Shown one piece after another: positions 1-10,807 of a DNA stretch of 64,000 bases; position 1 is the stretch's first letter; every line of letters begins with the position of its first letter. The notes beneath the pieces are model-generated. The model was not told the origin of the DNA, searched no databases, and saw only the letters and a program-made list of their open reading frames with translations. The stretch comes from Rhypophila decipiens (Eukaryota > Ascomycota > Sordariomycetes > Sordariales > Naviculisporaceae): NCBI GenBank assembly GCA_033297075.1, contig MU858097.1, positions 1-64,000 on the forward strand, in the 5' to 3' direction. The translations under genes were made by a program, and so were the position numbers.

Positions 1-459
1 GTCTGGGGCTGACGCCAACTGCAAATCAAAGCATCGTGATTGGTACGTGTCTTGCTGGTACGTTGTGAAGCATCTTTCCTAAATTGAGTAACAATTGTTA
101 CGAGGTAAGATGAGTAGGTGGAAAGATAGTATTGAAGATTAAGAAGAGAGTGAGAGAGAAAGAGACTCCCTGGGGGAGGGCTCTTGATATATATACATGG
201 ATGGCCTGTATTCCAGTGCCGTAGACCGTATAGTTCAGGGCGTATACCGTATTTCCTTCAACAACAATAACTACGGGAAATGCTTTGTGGGATATGAAAT
301 GAGGAAATTAAGACGAGAAAGAGGCCAACTGAGTTTGGTGGAAAGGGATCACAGGTACCTCCTAGAATTACCATGTAAAGAAATCATGTAAGCGTGTAAC
401 ACCCAGTACCCGACCCCTAGAAGAATGGCTGGCTGCTAGGTTGGTGGCAAATGTGGACC

Positions 460-550
460 ATGCAAGCTGAGTTCTGGGCAATGTAAGCTGAGTTCTGGGC
501 AATGTAAGCTGAGTTCTGGACCATGTAAGCTGAGCCAGTTCAGCTTACGT
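460..550. repeat. 21-bp tandem repeat ending in a hairpin
   Basis: About three and a half copies of a 21-bp unit (ATGTAAGCTGAGTTCTGGGCA with small changes) begin at 460, 481, 502 and 523. The last copy is interrupted and joined to its own reverse complement, so that 523-550 forms a hairpin with arms around GTAAGCTGA and TCAGCTTAC. Function unknown. Confidence 0.75.
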
Positions 551-1435
551 GAGCACAAGGCTGCATATGACAATTGATATATAGAAAGAGCTCTCTAGCA
601 AAATGAGAGAGCTCGGCAGGCTTCAATTGCAGTGGTGAGCGGACACCTAACTCCGCAAACACAACACTTTGTTCATCTGTGACCCTTGCCAAACGATAGC
701 GCACTCTGCGTTACAAAGCGCTGGTATTTGAATGTTTGTTCGACCTCCTTTTAATTAGTAATTCCCCGTTAGGTGTCCTACCTTATAGTCTGGAATCTAT
801 TTAGGTATTAAGTAGTAACATCTTAACTACTATTTAATTATAATATATACTTGTTGAACTGGATGCCTTCATACAGTGTGTGAGGAGCATAGAGTAGTCT
901 TTGTGGTGCACTGCACCAGCCACTCCAGGATGGAGTACTCAGGGGCTGTTGCTCCTAGCAACAGCCAGGTGTTACAACCTGATATCCAAGAGGATTACAG
1001 ACTGTAAGGCGGGACGCCTAACGGGGGTTGACAGAGTGAGAGGGAGGTTGTACGCGGTAAGTATGCTGGTTACTGTTGTCAGAATATTCCTTGTCATTCG
1101 GAAGGGATTGGTTATCAGAAGGAACTCTCTGGAAATGACTGAAAATATTGGTAATAATCTTTGTCACCGGTTTCGTCATATTTGCCACCAGTATTGCCAC
1201 TATGTATAGGTATAAGAGAACCTCTCTAGCGAAGCCAGAGAGGAGAAGCGAGAAAAAAAAAATTCAATCAGAATCAATTCAACAACCAAGTGCGATATTC
1301 TGACAACTGTCACTGATCAGGTTGCTCTGCTAAGAGCTTGTAGATTGAACAAGATAGTAGACAAGGGACTTGAGTTGCTGCGTGAGGAGTCCAAGAATAC
1401 TATATAGAACTATCCGTCACCAATGGCCGTAGCCC

Positions 1436-1526
1436 CATGGACCCGAAGCCTCCTCGTAGGGTCCCCGGGTCCTTGACCCATGCCCCCGTAGACCCGACCC
1501 CGGGTCCTCGTGTCCTCGGGTCCATG
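1436..1526. repeat. GC-rich inverted repeat
   Basis: A perfect 11-bp inverted repeat (CATGGACCCGA at 1436-1446, TCGGGTCCATG at 1516-1526) flanks a GC-rich insert full of GGGTCC/GGACCC words. The base composition contrasts sharply with the AT-rich DNA on both sides. Confidence 0.6.
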
Positions 1527-1794
1527 CTGATTGGTCAAACAGGACTTCCCAGGTAGGTACCTGAGGCACCAATGCGTCATGCACCGTGCCGGTCATGACA
1601 CGCAAGTTGATTGAGGGTGCGTAAAAAAAAGCGTACTTAATATAGTGGAATATTATCTTCTCGGACATCAAAGTCAGAATCATGATTACGGCCCGTCCCG
1701 ATAACACCTACGTATCAACACTTCACTGTTGACAATGCAGACATCTGTTAGAAAGAGAGGTGTCAAGCATAGCCTCAACCACCAGTGTTACCGA

Positions 1795-1876
1795 GTCAGC
1801 CTAGTTAACCTAGTTAACCTAGTCAGCCTAGGAATGGCTGCGCCCAAGGCTCAGCCATCAGCCTGACTAGGCTGAC
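1795..1876. repeat. Nested palindromes
   Basis: Arms GTCAGCCTAG (1795-1804, repeated directly at 1822-1831) and CTAGGCTGAC (1867-1876) enclose a CCTAGTTAA tandem and a smaller ATGGCTG/CAGCCAT palindrome. It is a strong potential hairpin with no coding content. Confidence 0.6.
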
Positions 1877-2203
1877 TGGCACTGCCGATAAGTTCAGCTG
1901 TTGAGTGGCCTGTACTACAGTTTTGTATAACTATAAGTAAGAGCTGTCTAGGCATATACAGAGAACAACAAGGAAAACACAATTCATCCCTCTTCAACTT
2001 ACTTACTGAACAATCCTAGAATCCGAGCGTATGCCGTGCTTCTGACACATCGCCCGAATTGCAGCCAACTGTTACTAACTTAATATCTGGTGGTGGCTTG
2101 TATTGCCGCCTATTCAGTTAATTTTTATGTTCTGCGAGTGTTGGGTTGTAGGGGTCCGACTAAATTCAGTATCGGAGTGTACCTAGTGGGGGAAGGTCTT
2201 GGC

Positions 2204-2282
2204 GGGAAATTTGACTCCAAAATCGGCGACATAGGCACCTAGATTTGGAGTCGCGACCTCCAGAAATGGAGGTGAATTTCCC
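2204..2282. repeat. Imperfect inverted repeat
   Basis: Outer arms GGGAAAT (2204-2210) and ATTTCCC (2276-2282) and inner arms GACTCCAAAATC (2213-2224) and GATTTGGAGTC (2242-2252) make an imperfect palindrome. It might be a piece of a small non-autonomous element, but no terminal duplication is visible. Confidence 0.5.
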
Positions 2283-3127
2283 AGAAACTCATACTTGAGA
2301 TGTAATAACCCGGTCGCTGGAGAGGCATCCGAAAGGGGAACGGTGGAAGGGACGAAACCTCGAATCGTGTCCTGGATATCATTTAGATACTATCTCTTGA
2401 CGCCTACCTTCTACATTGAAGTTGGTATTATTGGGGATATGTGTTTTCTATCTGGAATAACAAAGGTTTTTAAATGATTGTAGCTGTTTCTGACTTTGTG
2501 AATTGCTTTGGTAGCCAGGTAGTAGCAGTATGACGGCTAGGAGTACGAGAAGGCTCTATCTTGAACAAAAGTATCGCCGCCGATAGTAAAAATATGCCAA
2601 CACATCAGCGAAATGACTTGGTTGGGCGGTGGAGGAGTTGTAGGTTTGAAGCCATACTCATATCTATTGGCCAATCAGACAGTATGCCCTGGTAGTGTGC
2701 TCAAATCGGGAACCCAAGACAAGGGTCACGGTTTCGGCTAGCCATGGACCAGCGAGGGAGATGCAGCTAAACCGGCAAATCTCTCAGGAGCCAAAACGTG
2801 GTGTCCCGCAAGAGGACCGACTTTATCGCGTCGTCGTGGACATTGGCTGTATTTCGGGAACAGTCCTGTTTCATATCTCCCTTACGCTCTTCATGAACAA
2901 ATTGAGCATGGTAAAGACTTTGATGCGTAGGTCTGTAGCTTTGACAAATGAAGTCACAAATAATGTCCTCCAAGCGAGCTGGCCCATGGCCATGAGGGAC
3001 ATGCCCCTTGTGTTCCGGGTCCTTCTTCTCGTTGCTATTAAGATCATATAAGAATAAATTCCAAAGACCTTTATTTTGTGAAAGTTGCGGATTATGGCCG
3101 GCAACGTGACATAGTATTGATTGACCT

Positions 3128-3153
3128 TTGTTGTTGTTGTTGTTGTTGTTGTT
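3128..3153 (+). repeat. (TTG)n microsatellite
   Basis: Eight to nine TTG units in a row. It makes asparagine or valine runs in the spurious frames crossing it. Confidence 0.9.
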
Positions 3154-3823
3154 AGCAAGCTGGGTGGATTTGATAACCAGGGACATATTAAAGAGTATAG
3201 TCCGAATAGACGACGACGAGGGCTAGGATGCGTGCGGCTTTCTCCGTCATGGGTAGGTATAACCTATCACCTCGGTTCTCAGACGATCAAGGAGAACGGG
3301 GATAAACACTCGCACTATTTAGGTTATCATATTAGTCATAATTGTTCTCGTGTCGTGTCGACTGGTGACCAAAAGGAGGGTTATGCAATGCAGTGTTTAC
3401 TCACGAAGTCGTATCAGCCCCTCCTCGGGCAACCGGTCTTCCCCGCGGCCCTTCACTGCCGGTCGCCGAAGCGAATGGTCGTGAATAAGCACGAGGTTCG
3501 GATCGTGAGACAAGTGGAGGGATTACACAGAGGCAGTGTTACGTTGCTACTGAATTTGTGCCGACGCGAAACACGAGCGTAATAGCTTGCTATTTTCTTG
3601 TTCGCGATTTTATCAGAGCGAGGAACGGAAGAGCAGTGTTTTGTTGCTGCTGGAGTGGAAAGGGGCCTAGAAAGGCCGTCCCGGCGTCCGCTGGTTTATA
3701 GTTTAGAACAAGAACATACAAGACTCCTTCCATCGTTTCTCCTTTGCCATTCCGTCTTTCCATTCCTCCACCACGTACTTGTAGATCACATATCGATTCC
3801 AAACGTTGCCTCTGCAAACTATA

Positions 3824-4579
3824 ATGGCTACCATAACATCAGAAACCCCAACAGTCGAGATATCACCAGCCCTCAGAACTGCCCTTGGGACGGACGTCTC
3901 TCCCGATTCAAGCCGTATGGCACTTGACAAGGCCATTCTCGACCGGCATGCGTCGCGCTGGTTCACACCGACACCGGTGCCCGCCGTGGCACTTCGGGAG
4001 GCGCTCGCCCTTGCATCGCACGCGCCATCCAACTCCAACATTCAGCCGTGGCGTTTATTTGTCGTCACAGGCTCTGCCCTGGACCGACTCAAGGACGAGC
4101 TCGTCACGGCGTCCTCGGCGGGCGTCGCACCCGCCATCCCGCCGCTTCCGCCAGCCTTCCAGCACTTTCGATCCGAGCTCGGGCAGCAGGTCTACGGCGA
4201 GGGATGGGGCGTGGCGCGAGGGGACGCCGAGGGGAGGAGGGCGGCCGTGCTGCGCAACTTTGAGTTCTTTGGAGCCCCCGTTGGCGTGCTCGCGTGCATC
4301 GACCGATCCCTCACCAAAGCCGACGTCGTCTCGCTGGGCATGTACCTCCAGACGTTCCTGCTGGCGCTGACAGAGCGCGGGATCGGGTCGTGTGTCGAGG
4401 TGTCGGTCGCAGGGTATCCAGAGGTCATCAGTCGCAGCTTGGAGCCCTGGGTGCATATTCCGGCCGAGCTGGAGATTGTCGCTGGGATTGCCGTTGGATA
4501 TGAGGACAAATCGCTACACATCAACCACATCCGCGCGGGACGTGTTTCAATTGAAGACACGGTCACGTTTGTGCAGTAG
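3824..4579 (+). CDS. Nitroreductase-family FMN oxidoreductase
   Basis: A single exon gives 251 residues. The frame stays open upstream to a TTG codon, but the first ATG is at 3824 and is the natural start. The N-terminal half has the FMN-binding nitroreductase pattern: an RHASRWF segment followed by an alpha-helix and then APSNSNIQPWRLFVVTG (about residues 66-82), matching the family's APS-x-N-x-QPW signature. The C-terminal half has the conserved helix of an active dimer and a terminal Gly/Tyr strand. Family members use NAD(P)H and FMN to reduce nitro groups, quinones or enones; substrate unknown. It lies convergent to the first UstYa-like gene with 461 bp between, so it may be a tailoring enzyme of the peptide cluster, but position is the only argument. 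Confidence 0.85.
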   Translation: MATITSETPTVEISPALRTALGTDVSPDSSRMALDKAILDRHASRWFTPTPVPAVALREALALASHAPSNSNIQPWRLFVVTGSALDRLKDELVTASSAGVAPAIPPLPPAFQHFRSELGQQVYGEGWGVARGDAEGRRAAVLRNFEFFGAPVGVLACIDRSLTKADVVSLGMYLQTFLLALTERGIGSCVEVSVAGYPEVISRSLEPWVHIPAELEIVAGIAVGYEDKSLHINHIRAGRVSIEDTVTFVQ

Positions 4580-5040
4580 CCCACTCTACGGGTGTACTGG
4601 TGCAGGTCTTGTCTTGTTTTGAGTGCCGGATGGATGGAGGAAGGTCGAGCGGTGGTTTGGGGTTGGTTCATGGGCAATTTTCTTTTTTTGAAATTGAGAC
4701 GGGACAAGGTGTAGGTAGATTGAATGTTCGTGGAGAGATCCAGTCCTTATACGACGATATTATTACATTGTCTTGGAAGTACTAGTAAAGGGAGTTCTAT
4801 TATCCGGTAATAGTCACTGACATAGCGAGGCACAGAGTCGGAGGGGTATTAGTCGTGTTGTCAATATATACCCAGCATGTGGACAACTTTAGCCCACTTG
4901 ATATTTATTGCATCAAACCTCGGAATCCTTGTAGAAAACACTGTACTTTACTAGGTCTCCCATCTAGTCGACCCTAACCTGCCAACAGGTCCCCGCTAAA
5001 CAGACACTCGACATATTCAACCAAAAGACAGACATGACAT
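4580..5040. other. Convergent intergenic stretch
   Basis: This is the 3' space between the nitroreductase gene and the minus-strand UstYa-like gene. No conserved frame or clear structure is seen. Confidence 0.5.
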
Positions 5041-5827
5041 TCAATACCGGCGGCAACTGGTCCAGGTGGCCCGTACCCAGGTGGGACAGACCATTTCCGG
5101 GGTACAAGCAATGTCCTGATGCATGATGTCGTTGAGCATGACCATGCCGCAGTGGTTGGTGTGGTGCCACTCAGTTAGGTAGCTGTCAATAGGGCGGTGC
5201 TCCAGAATGGCCTTGTGCATCTTTTTCATCATGTACTAAGGCCTCCAAGTCAGCATTCCCTTTCTTCTTCACTTTGCTACTTGGGGCACTCACAAAACAA
5301 TGAACGGTATGATAGTCCTTCTGGGTAAACAGCTTGGGGAAGTCGCCACGGTAAATGATATCCATGTCCACCCGCGTCTCGGGCCGCAGCTTGGGCTCGG
5401 TGTGCCAGCTGAAGTTGGTCTGGGCCATGAACTCGGCGACGAGGTCCGGGTCATAGCACTCGGGCCGCACCCAGATCCAGCTCATGGGGTCGAAGAGGCA
5501 CCCGTGGGATCGCGCCTCGGCCACGGTCTCGCTCGTCCCGCAGTCGCCATAGTCGGCCGTTGCCGCGGCCGACAATTGATGCACACCGGCTGCTGTATAT
5601 GCCAGCGCGGCCAGGCTGGCCAGGACGATGAGGCTCGCTACGAGCTGAGTTAGGCGTCGCGAGAGGCGCGAGCGATGGGAGCGGGTGGTAGTGGTGCAGC
5701 AGTCGGATTTATGTCGGTCCTCGTGGAGAAGCGTCATGTTGGAGCTGTGGTCGTCATCGTCGTCACTCACCCGGAAGCGGGACGCTTCGAATGACGGCTT
5801 GCAGATCGAGTCGCGGTTGGAAGACAT
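5041..5827 (-). CDS. UstYa-like (DUF3328) protein, type 1, copy A
   Basis: Exons 5827-5294 and 5235-5041 join in phase 0 across a 58-nt GTGAGT...TTAG intron to give 242 residues. A charged cytosolic N-terminus is followed by one membrane segment (about 61-80), then the lumenal signature CG-x-S with EA-x4-C-x-FDP (95-114), and the two copper/iron-type motifs HTVHC (173-177) and HTNHC (203-207). The first motif is split from its following helix by the intron, which supports the splice. UstYa-like proteins oxidise and cyclise peptide precursors in ustiloxin-type pathways. It shares a promoter region with gene B (716 bp, divergent). The CG...CxFD subfamily is a distinct clade within the wider family, shared here only with copy D. 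Confidence 0.85.
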
Positions 5828-6543
5828 GGAGTTGTTAGTAGTCTTGGGCTAGGTGGTTGTTTTGCAGGGTAGTGGGATGGAGGGAGGTGCGAGAAGTGAA
5901 GACTGGTAGGTAGAAGGAAATGGGAGCAAGGCAGAGAGTCAAACGAGATGAGTGACCCTAACCCGTAAGCAAGCGAGGAGGTCCAGACGCTTGCTTGAAG
6001 TGTGTCCAAGGTTAAGGGAGCAGCAGTCATTTCATCAGCCATCCGGCTGGTCGCTCCAAGGAAATTCATGCTGCGGTAAACCGCGGTGAAGCAACTTGAA
6101 GCTCGACTGTGCCTTTCCATCGGTTCCATCTCGGTGAGTTTCGAAAAAGGTTACCTTGTTTTCGTGTTGTTCATCCAGCTTCCTCTTTCATCATCGAGCG
6201 CCAGGCATGATCCACGAGGCCGTTGGGGCGCATTCGGCCCAACTGAACATGAAGCATATCGCTCCGTTGGTCTATACGTGTAAAAAGGATCCGCATGACT
6301 TATATGGCCGGGGATGTGCTACGTGCCGCATGCGGCTCAGCACCGAATCTCACCCACCACCGTTTTCACCACCGTTTCAGTCACTATCCATATGCATGCC
6401 AGTAGAATCCTTGGCAGAGTAGCCCTGGAGGTAGAGAGAGAGGTTAGTAGAGCGTCCGTCCACTCCTCTGTTTCCCAGCGACAGACCCGCCTCTTACCAT
6501 TAAACCTCAACACTTATGTCTTGCTGATCGCGACGTGGTCACA
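5828..6543. promoter_or_regulatory. Divergent promoter region of UstYa-like genes A and B
   Basis: The 716 bp between two start codons that point away from each other must hold both promoters. No single operator stands out; a TATA-like TTATAT occurs near 6300 on the plus side. Coregulation of A and B is inferred from the arrangement. Confidence 0.55.
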
Positions 6544-7579
6544 ATGAAGCCTGAATATTCTCAACTTACCAGCCGAGACGACCAAGATACTTTGTCCGAG
6601 TGTTCTGGCGAGGTTCAAAGACGTCGCACGCGTCCAGCATGTTGGAAATTCTTCTTGTATCCCCTGGTGCCGTGGACGCTCTGTCTCATCCTCGCTGTCC
6701 TCTCGCTCTTCCTTGCCGTGGCGCTGGACCGAAATGTCCAGACCCACGCCCTAGGCACGTTTGCCAAGGGATATTCGACCGACTTTAGTAAGACATCATT
6801 GATAGAAAACTACAAATGAGCTAACTCGGATGCCAGTCACGGCAAGAAAACTGATACGGGTCGCCCAGACGTCCTTCACTGGCGGCCCGGCATTTGACGA
6901 CGACGGCAACATGTTTGTCCCGCACCCTTCGCCCAAGCGGTTTGTTGGCGATCCGGCTGTTTATCCCGACATTGACTACAACTGGAATAACCTGACCTGG
7001 GGTGAGCTTCCTTGGGATAAAAGAGAGATGGCTTTTCTAATGGAAAGGGAGTAGGTCGATATGTCTTGATCACCAAGGACGAAGCGGCCGCAACATGGGG
7101 TGACGAGAATTTTGCGCAGTACTGGGACAAGCAGAGGGGGGGATATGTTAGCGGGTATGTTGTTCTTACTCTGGATACATACCTACTGTCTGATGTACTG
7201 AACTATCCTGGGCAGATTCGACATGTTCCATACGCTCCACTGCCTAAACAACCTCCGAAAGGCGCTTAACCCGGCCTATTACGGCACTGTAGCCGAGATC
7301 GGTCACGGGGCATCGCCCAAGGGCCATGATGGCTCCCGCACTCGCGCAAGGTCTGAGGAAGAAGGGGGCTTCCTGCATCAGGACCACTGCATCGAGCAGA
7401 TCCGCCAGTACGTCATGTGCTCGGGTGACATGACGCCCATCCCGACCAAGTATTATCCCGGCCTGGGCCGCAACTACGTCGAGTCGGATGTGCCGCATAC
7501 CTGTCGAAACTTTGACCTTCTGCATGACTGGATGGTGGATCGCTATGACGGGGCGGGTGCGGTGAAGCCGGTGATGTAG
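6544..7579 (+). CDS. UstYa-like (DUF3328) protein, type 2, copy B
   Basis: Four exons (6544-6787, 6837-7001, 7055-7154, 7216-7579) join in consistent phase to 290 residues. The frame is open from a GTG at 6535 but the first ATG is 6544. A single membrane segment lies at about 36-60. The lumenal domain carries HTLHC (175-179), followed by the LNNLRKAL helix, and HQDHC (224-228), followed by IEQIRQYVMCSGDMTPIP, the classic UstYa layout. The first intron is in phase 1 about 20 residues after the membrane segment, as in copy C. Introns are 49, 53 and 61 nt, the first with a GCTAAC branch site. Predicted role: oxidative modification of the neighbouring precursor peptide in the secretory pathway. 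Confidence 0.9.
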
Positions 7580-7914
7580 CAGCTAAGACTGTTGAACCAG
7601 TCGGTGGAAGTTGGATTATAAGGATATGAGACGAAGGCTTACACGCCTCCAGACTGTACTGTCTTTCTGCTTTCTCTTCTCTCCTTTAAAATAGATTAAT
7701 CCAAGACAATTTATTACTCTCACCAAACAGATGCTAAATAAATGGTATTATCATGTTTCATTCTTCCGTGATTAGTCCTTAAAGATCGATCATCTCACAG
7801 ATTGTTTTTGTCCACCATCATATTTCATGCGGTTACAGTAGCAAAAGAGAACTCCCGTATTGTCTGACTACATGTACTAAAAAGAAGACACGGTGACACA
7901 TGGCCAACCAACCC
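7580..7914. other. Convergent 3' region, axis of symmetry
   Basis: The 335 bp between the stop codons of copies B and C are AT-rich and non-coding. This is the midpoint of the mirror-image arrangement of the four UstYa-like genes. No inverted repeat was seen at the axis. Confidence 0.5.
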
Positions 7915-8882
7915 TCACAAAGCGCCCTGTTGAAAGGCCTTGACACGCAGCATATACTCCTCCTGGGGAAAGTGGCGGTCCGGATGCAACATCCACTCGC
8001 TAAGCTTATCAAAGTCGCGGCACACGTGCGTGGTATGAGCATCCGGGAAGTTGCCCTGCACCCGCTCGTGAAACTTCCAGGGGATGGTGCTCACGTCGGC
8101 GTAGCACATGATGGTCTGCCGCAAGTTGTCGATGCAGTGCTCGAGATGGATCCAGTACTCCTTCTTTGCAGCCGGCGACATGCCGCCGTCGGCGCCGTAA
8201 CGGTCTGGGTACAGATGCTTGCGCACGAGGTCGAGGCAGTGCAGCTGGTGGTAGACCTCGAGCCCGGTGATGTAGAAGCCCTCGTCGCCGGGGATGGGCA
8301 GCGTGCTGTTGGGCAGCCGGTCCGCATCGGCGCTCGGGATCTTGATCACCCCGACGTCGACGTACAGGTCGTGCCAGGCCCGGTCAACGTCGTCGTCGGG
8401 TGGGCCTTGCCACTTGGTCCGGTCCGCGTGGAAGTTGTTGCGGAATACAACCTCTTTGTACTCGAGGGCCTCGAGTGCCGGCGAGAAAACCTCTGGGGTC
8501 CTGTCGTAGACTCATTTAATCTTGTCTAGTGCGTAGTCTGGTGGTAAACAAATCAGCTTCCCTTCCATGGTTGATTCGCGGTGAACTTGGTGTAATTACC
8601 ATGGACCTTGGCGGCGTCTGAAATATGCCAGAACACATATTCCCTGGAAATCCAGACGAGTGACACGACTACCAATAAGCTGGCTAATGCCGCCGTTGAT
8701 AGCTTGGACCGACGACGAGCCCGGAAAAGCTCGGCACGGATGGCATCCAGCTCGGAGCCGGCGAGGAATGTTTCCCGCGAGTCGGAAGAGTCGCGAAGAG
8801 ATTCGTACACGATATTCTTCTCTGCGTTGCTTGAGAGAGCCTTATTTTTAATGTGAGACAGGGCCTTCGTAAACCTCTCCAT
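7915..8882 (-). CDS. UstYa-like (DUF3328) protein, type 2, copy C
   Basis: Exons 8882-8600 and 8510-7915 join across an 89-nt intron (GTAATT donor, phase 1) to 292 residues. The membrane segment is at about 61-79. The lumenal part has the family landmarks in order: PALEALEY, a W-x8-aspartate-rich stretch, GFYITGLEVYHQLHC (motif at 182-186), and HLEHC (216-220) followed by IDNLRQTIMCYADVSTIPW. This is the closest to textbook UstYa of the four. The phase-1 intron after the membrane segment matches the first intron of copy B, which argues for common descent. It shares a divergent promoter region with copy D. Confidence 0.9.
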
Positions 8883-9641
8883 CGTGGTGGGTGTTAGTTG
8901 TGCGATTATGCTGACTCTGACCTTGGTAGAGTTTGTCCCTTGTTCAAGAGATAAAACAAAAAAGTCGGGATAAGATAGGGCATTCGAAGATCGAGGGATT
9001 CACTGAGCAGGGCAATCCGTGCAACCCGTGCAGTGACAGAAAGTTATGTGTCATTGAGCATTACAACAGTTTGAACTATGTGGTCAATGCACCGTTTTCC
9101 CTCCGTTTCCAGATCCAAGGCTGGCTGCAAGCCAACGCCCAACCTGCTCCCAAAACCGGCAGGAGACATGTCAAAGGGAGGTTTTCTCCTTCCTATTCAG
9201 GATTCTAAACAGCCTTTCTGATGGGTACTTTTGTATTCCCATCCAGGTAATTGTGACGAATCTGGAACCAACGCAACACATCATGCGCCAAAGACCTTAA
9301 AAAGGAAGCTAGATTCAATGGTGACGACCAGCATTGAACTGCGTGTCATATAGTGCTACGTGGCAGTGGCACTGCCATGACACCAGGGGTGTTCAAGACA
9401 AAAGTTCCTTGGTCCGATAAGTAGTGTGCTAGGGAGAATTGGAAGTTGGCTGATGTCCCATGACACCTCGGACACGGCCTTGACCAACCTTCAAATCCTA
9501 CTGTGAGGACGAAACGAACGGAACTGGGTAGAATAACTTGGGTCTTCACACTTTGTACTTTGTTACTATCCAGCACGAGAGTCCGCCGCGATCTGTTCTC
9601 ACTTGCACGAATAACCGGCCGACGCAAAACAAACTCTTCTC
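8883..9641. promoter_or_regulatory. Divergent promoter region of UstYa-like genes C and D
   Basis: The 759 bp between divergent starts hold both promoters. No TATA box or palindromic operator is convincing enough to place. Confidence 0.55.
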
Positions 9642-10385
9642 ATGGCGAATTTTGCGTACCGTAGCCTCCCCAACAAGCCGTGCCCTTCTCACCCCGGCAT
9701 ACAGGACCTTTGTCCGGAGGACGGTAAACTGCAACGACGCAGTGAGAAATTCTCAATCTCCTTGTCCTCCCGAGCCGCTTGGATGGGTTTCACTGCCATT
9801 ATATCATTCATTACAGCATCTCTCATCGTCTACGCCTTGACAACAGCCACCGCCAAGAACCCCTTGAGTCATGCCCGTTTGGGTCTAGAAGAATGTGGCC
9901 TATCCCCTGGTGAGGCACGCAAAAACAAGTGCATATTCGACCCCATCATCATGGGCTGGGTGCCGGGCAGATGCCACGACGCCGACCTGGCCCGAGACTT
10001 TATGAGCCGCAGGAACTGGACATTTCACCGGACGCCTGATGCCAACATGAACAGCAAAACAGACCATGTGATGGGAATACACGACCTTCTGGCGGGCGAC
10101 TGGGATTTTCTCTACGTAGAGCCCCAGTTCTACATCCACCAATGCCTGTATACGTGGAAGAAGACGTGGCGGGCCGCGGTAGACGCCGCCGTCGTGGTGG
10201 ATGGCTATCTCGCCGACGAGCATCACACGAATCACTGCCAGATGCTCATCAGCCAAGGGCCGGAGCGGGAGAAGAACTTGTATATGAAGTATGCAAGTTG
10301 TTCGTGGGGCAAGCATGGGAGTGCTGGCCGGTTTGGGTGGTATAGAGTTATCAAGGGGGAGCGCGTTTATAGGTTGGATGTGTGA
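9642..10385 (+). CDS. UstYa-like (DUF3328) protein, type 1, copy D
   Basis: One uninterrupted exon gives 247 residues starting at ATG 9642. Membrane segment at about 46-66, then CGLSPGEARKNKCIFDP (85-101), the same CG...EA...CxFD signature as copy A. The second metal motif HTNHC (195-199) is intact, but the first is changed: where copy A has HTVHC this protein has YIHQC (164-168), so both family histidines are replaced, with one histidine moved next to the cysteine. The following YTWKKTWRAAV helix still aligns with copy A. It could be a catalytically altered or partner subunit. It lacks the intron that splits the first motif in copy A. Confidence 0.85.
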   Translation: MANFAYRSLPNKPCPSHPGIQDLCPEDGKLQRRSEKFSISLSSRAAWMGFTAIISFITASLIVYALTTATAKNPLSHARLGLEECGLSPGEARKNKCIFDPIIMGWVPGRCHDADLARDFMSRRNWTFHRTPDANMNSKTDHVMGIHDLLAGDWDFLYVEPQFYIHQCLYTWKKTWRAAVDAAVVVDGYLADEHHTNHCQMLISQGPEREKNLYMKYASCSWGKHGSAGRFGWYRVIKGERVYRLDV

Positions 10386-10807
10386 ATGACCTGTTCAGGT
10401 ATATGAAACTCTATGTTTAGTTATGTTATTTTCGTAGTCAAATAGTCCTACTTCCTCTACCTGGCAGTAAATAGTGGTGTCACAGCTTGTGATAGATACG
10501 TAGGCTGGATATCTAGCGTAAGGTACAGTGATAAACCAGAAGCTGATCGCTATATGTTGTAAGTTTTGCTAAAACTTCACACCACATCATCATATACAAC
10601 AAGACCAACAGATGTAATATAGATTGTGGTTATTCTGTCTGCTTATATATAAACCCGTGATGCGACTAACCTCCCTGATTAAATAGCGTCCCGACCATAC
10701 CTCTGTGACTGGAGATGAAAAAGCGCAGAGCAAAGTATCAGGGAGACTATATATGTTAGTAAAGATTTGAAATGGGTACGAAAATGGATATATCCTACCA
10801 GTATTAA
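10386..10807. other. Convergent intergenic stretch
   Basis: This 3' space between copy D and the precursor gene is AT-rich and non-coding. Confidence 0.5.

Larger units (their letters stand above)
1..3823. other. Gene-poor left flank with decayed repeats
   Basis: No open reading frame here has a credible fungal start, splice sites and recognisable product. The stretch instead carries short tandem repeats, palindromes and three similar segments (near 585-625, 1205-1260 and 1925-1990) in which a TATA-like run is followed by a hairpin or AGAGC-type motif and then an A-rich CAATTCAA-like tail. Such segments can be remains of solo LTRs of retrotransposons, and a TGTAACACCC start is seen at 396, but I found no matching pair of LTRs, target-site duplication or polymerase remnant. 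The mobile-DNA reading is an inference. Confidence 0.4.

Noticed and set aside
2695..3582. Overlapping frames of 95-153 codons on both strands
   Set aside because: They cross the TTG microsatellite, lack family likeness and conflict with each other.
7900..8529. 209-codon plus-strand frame
   Set aside because: Antisense to UstYa-like copy C, which has strong family likeness.
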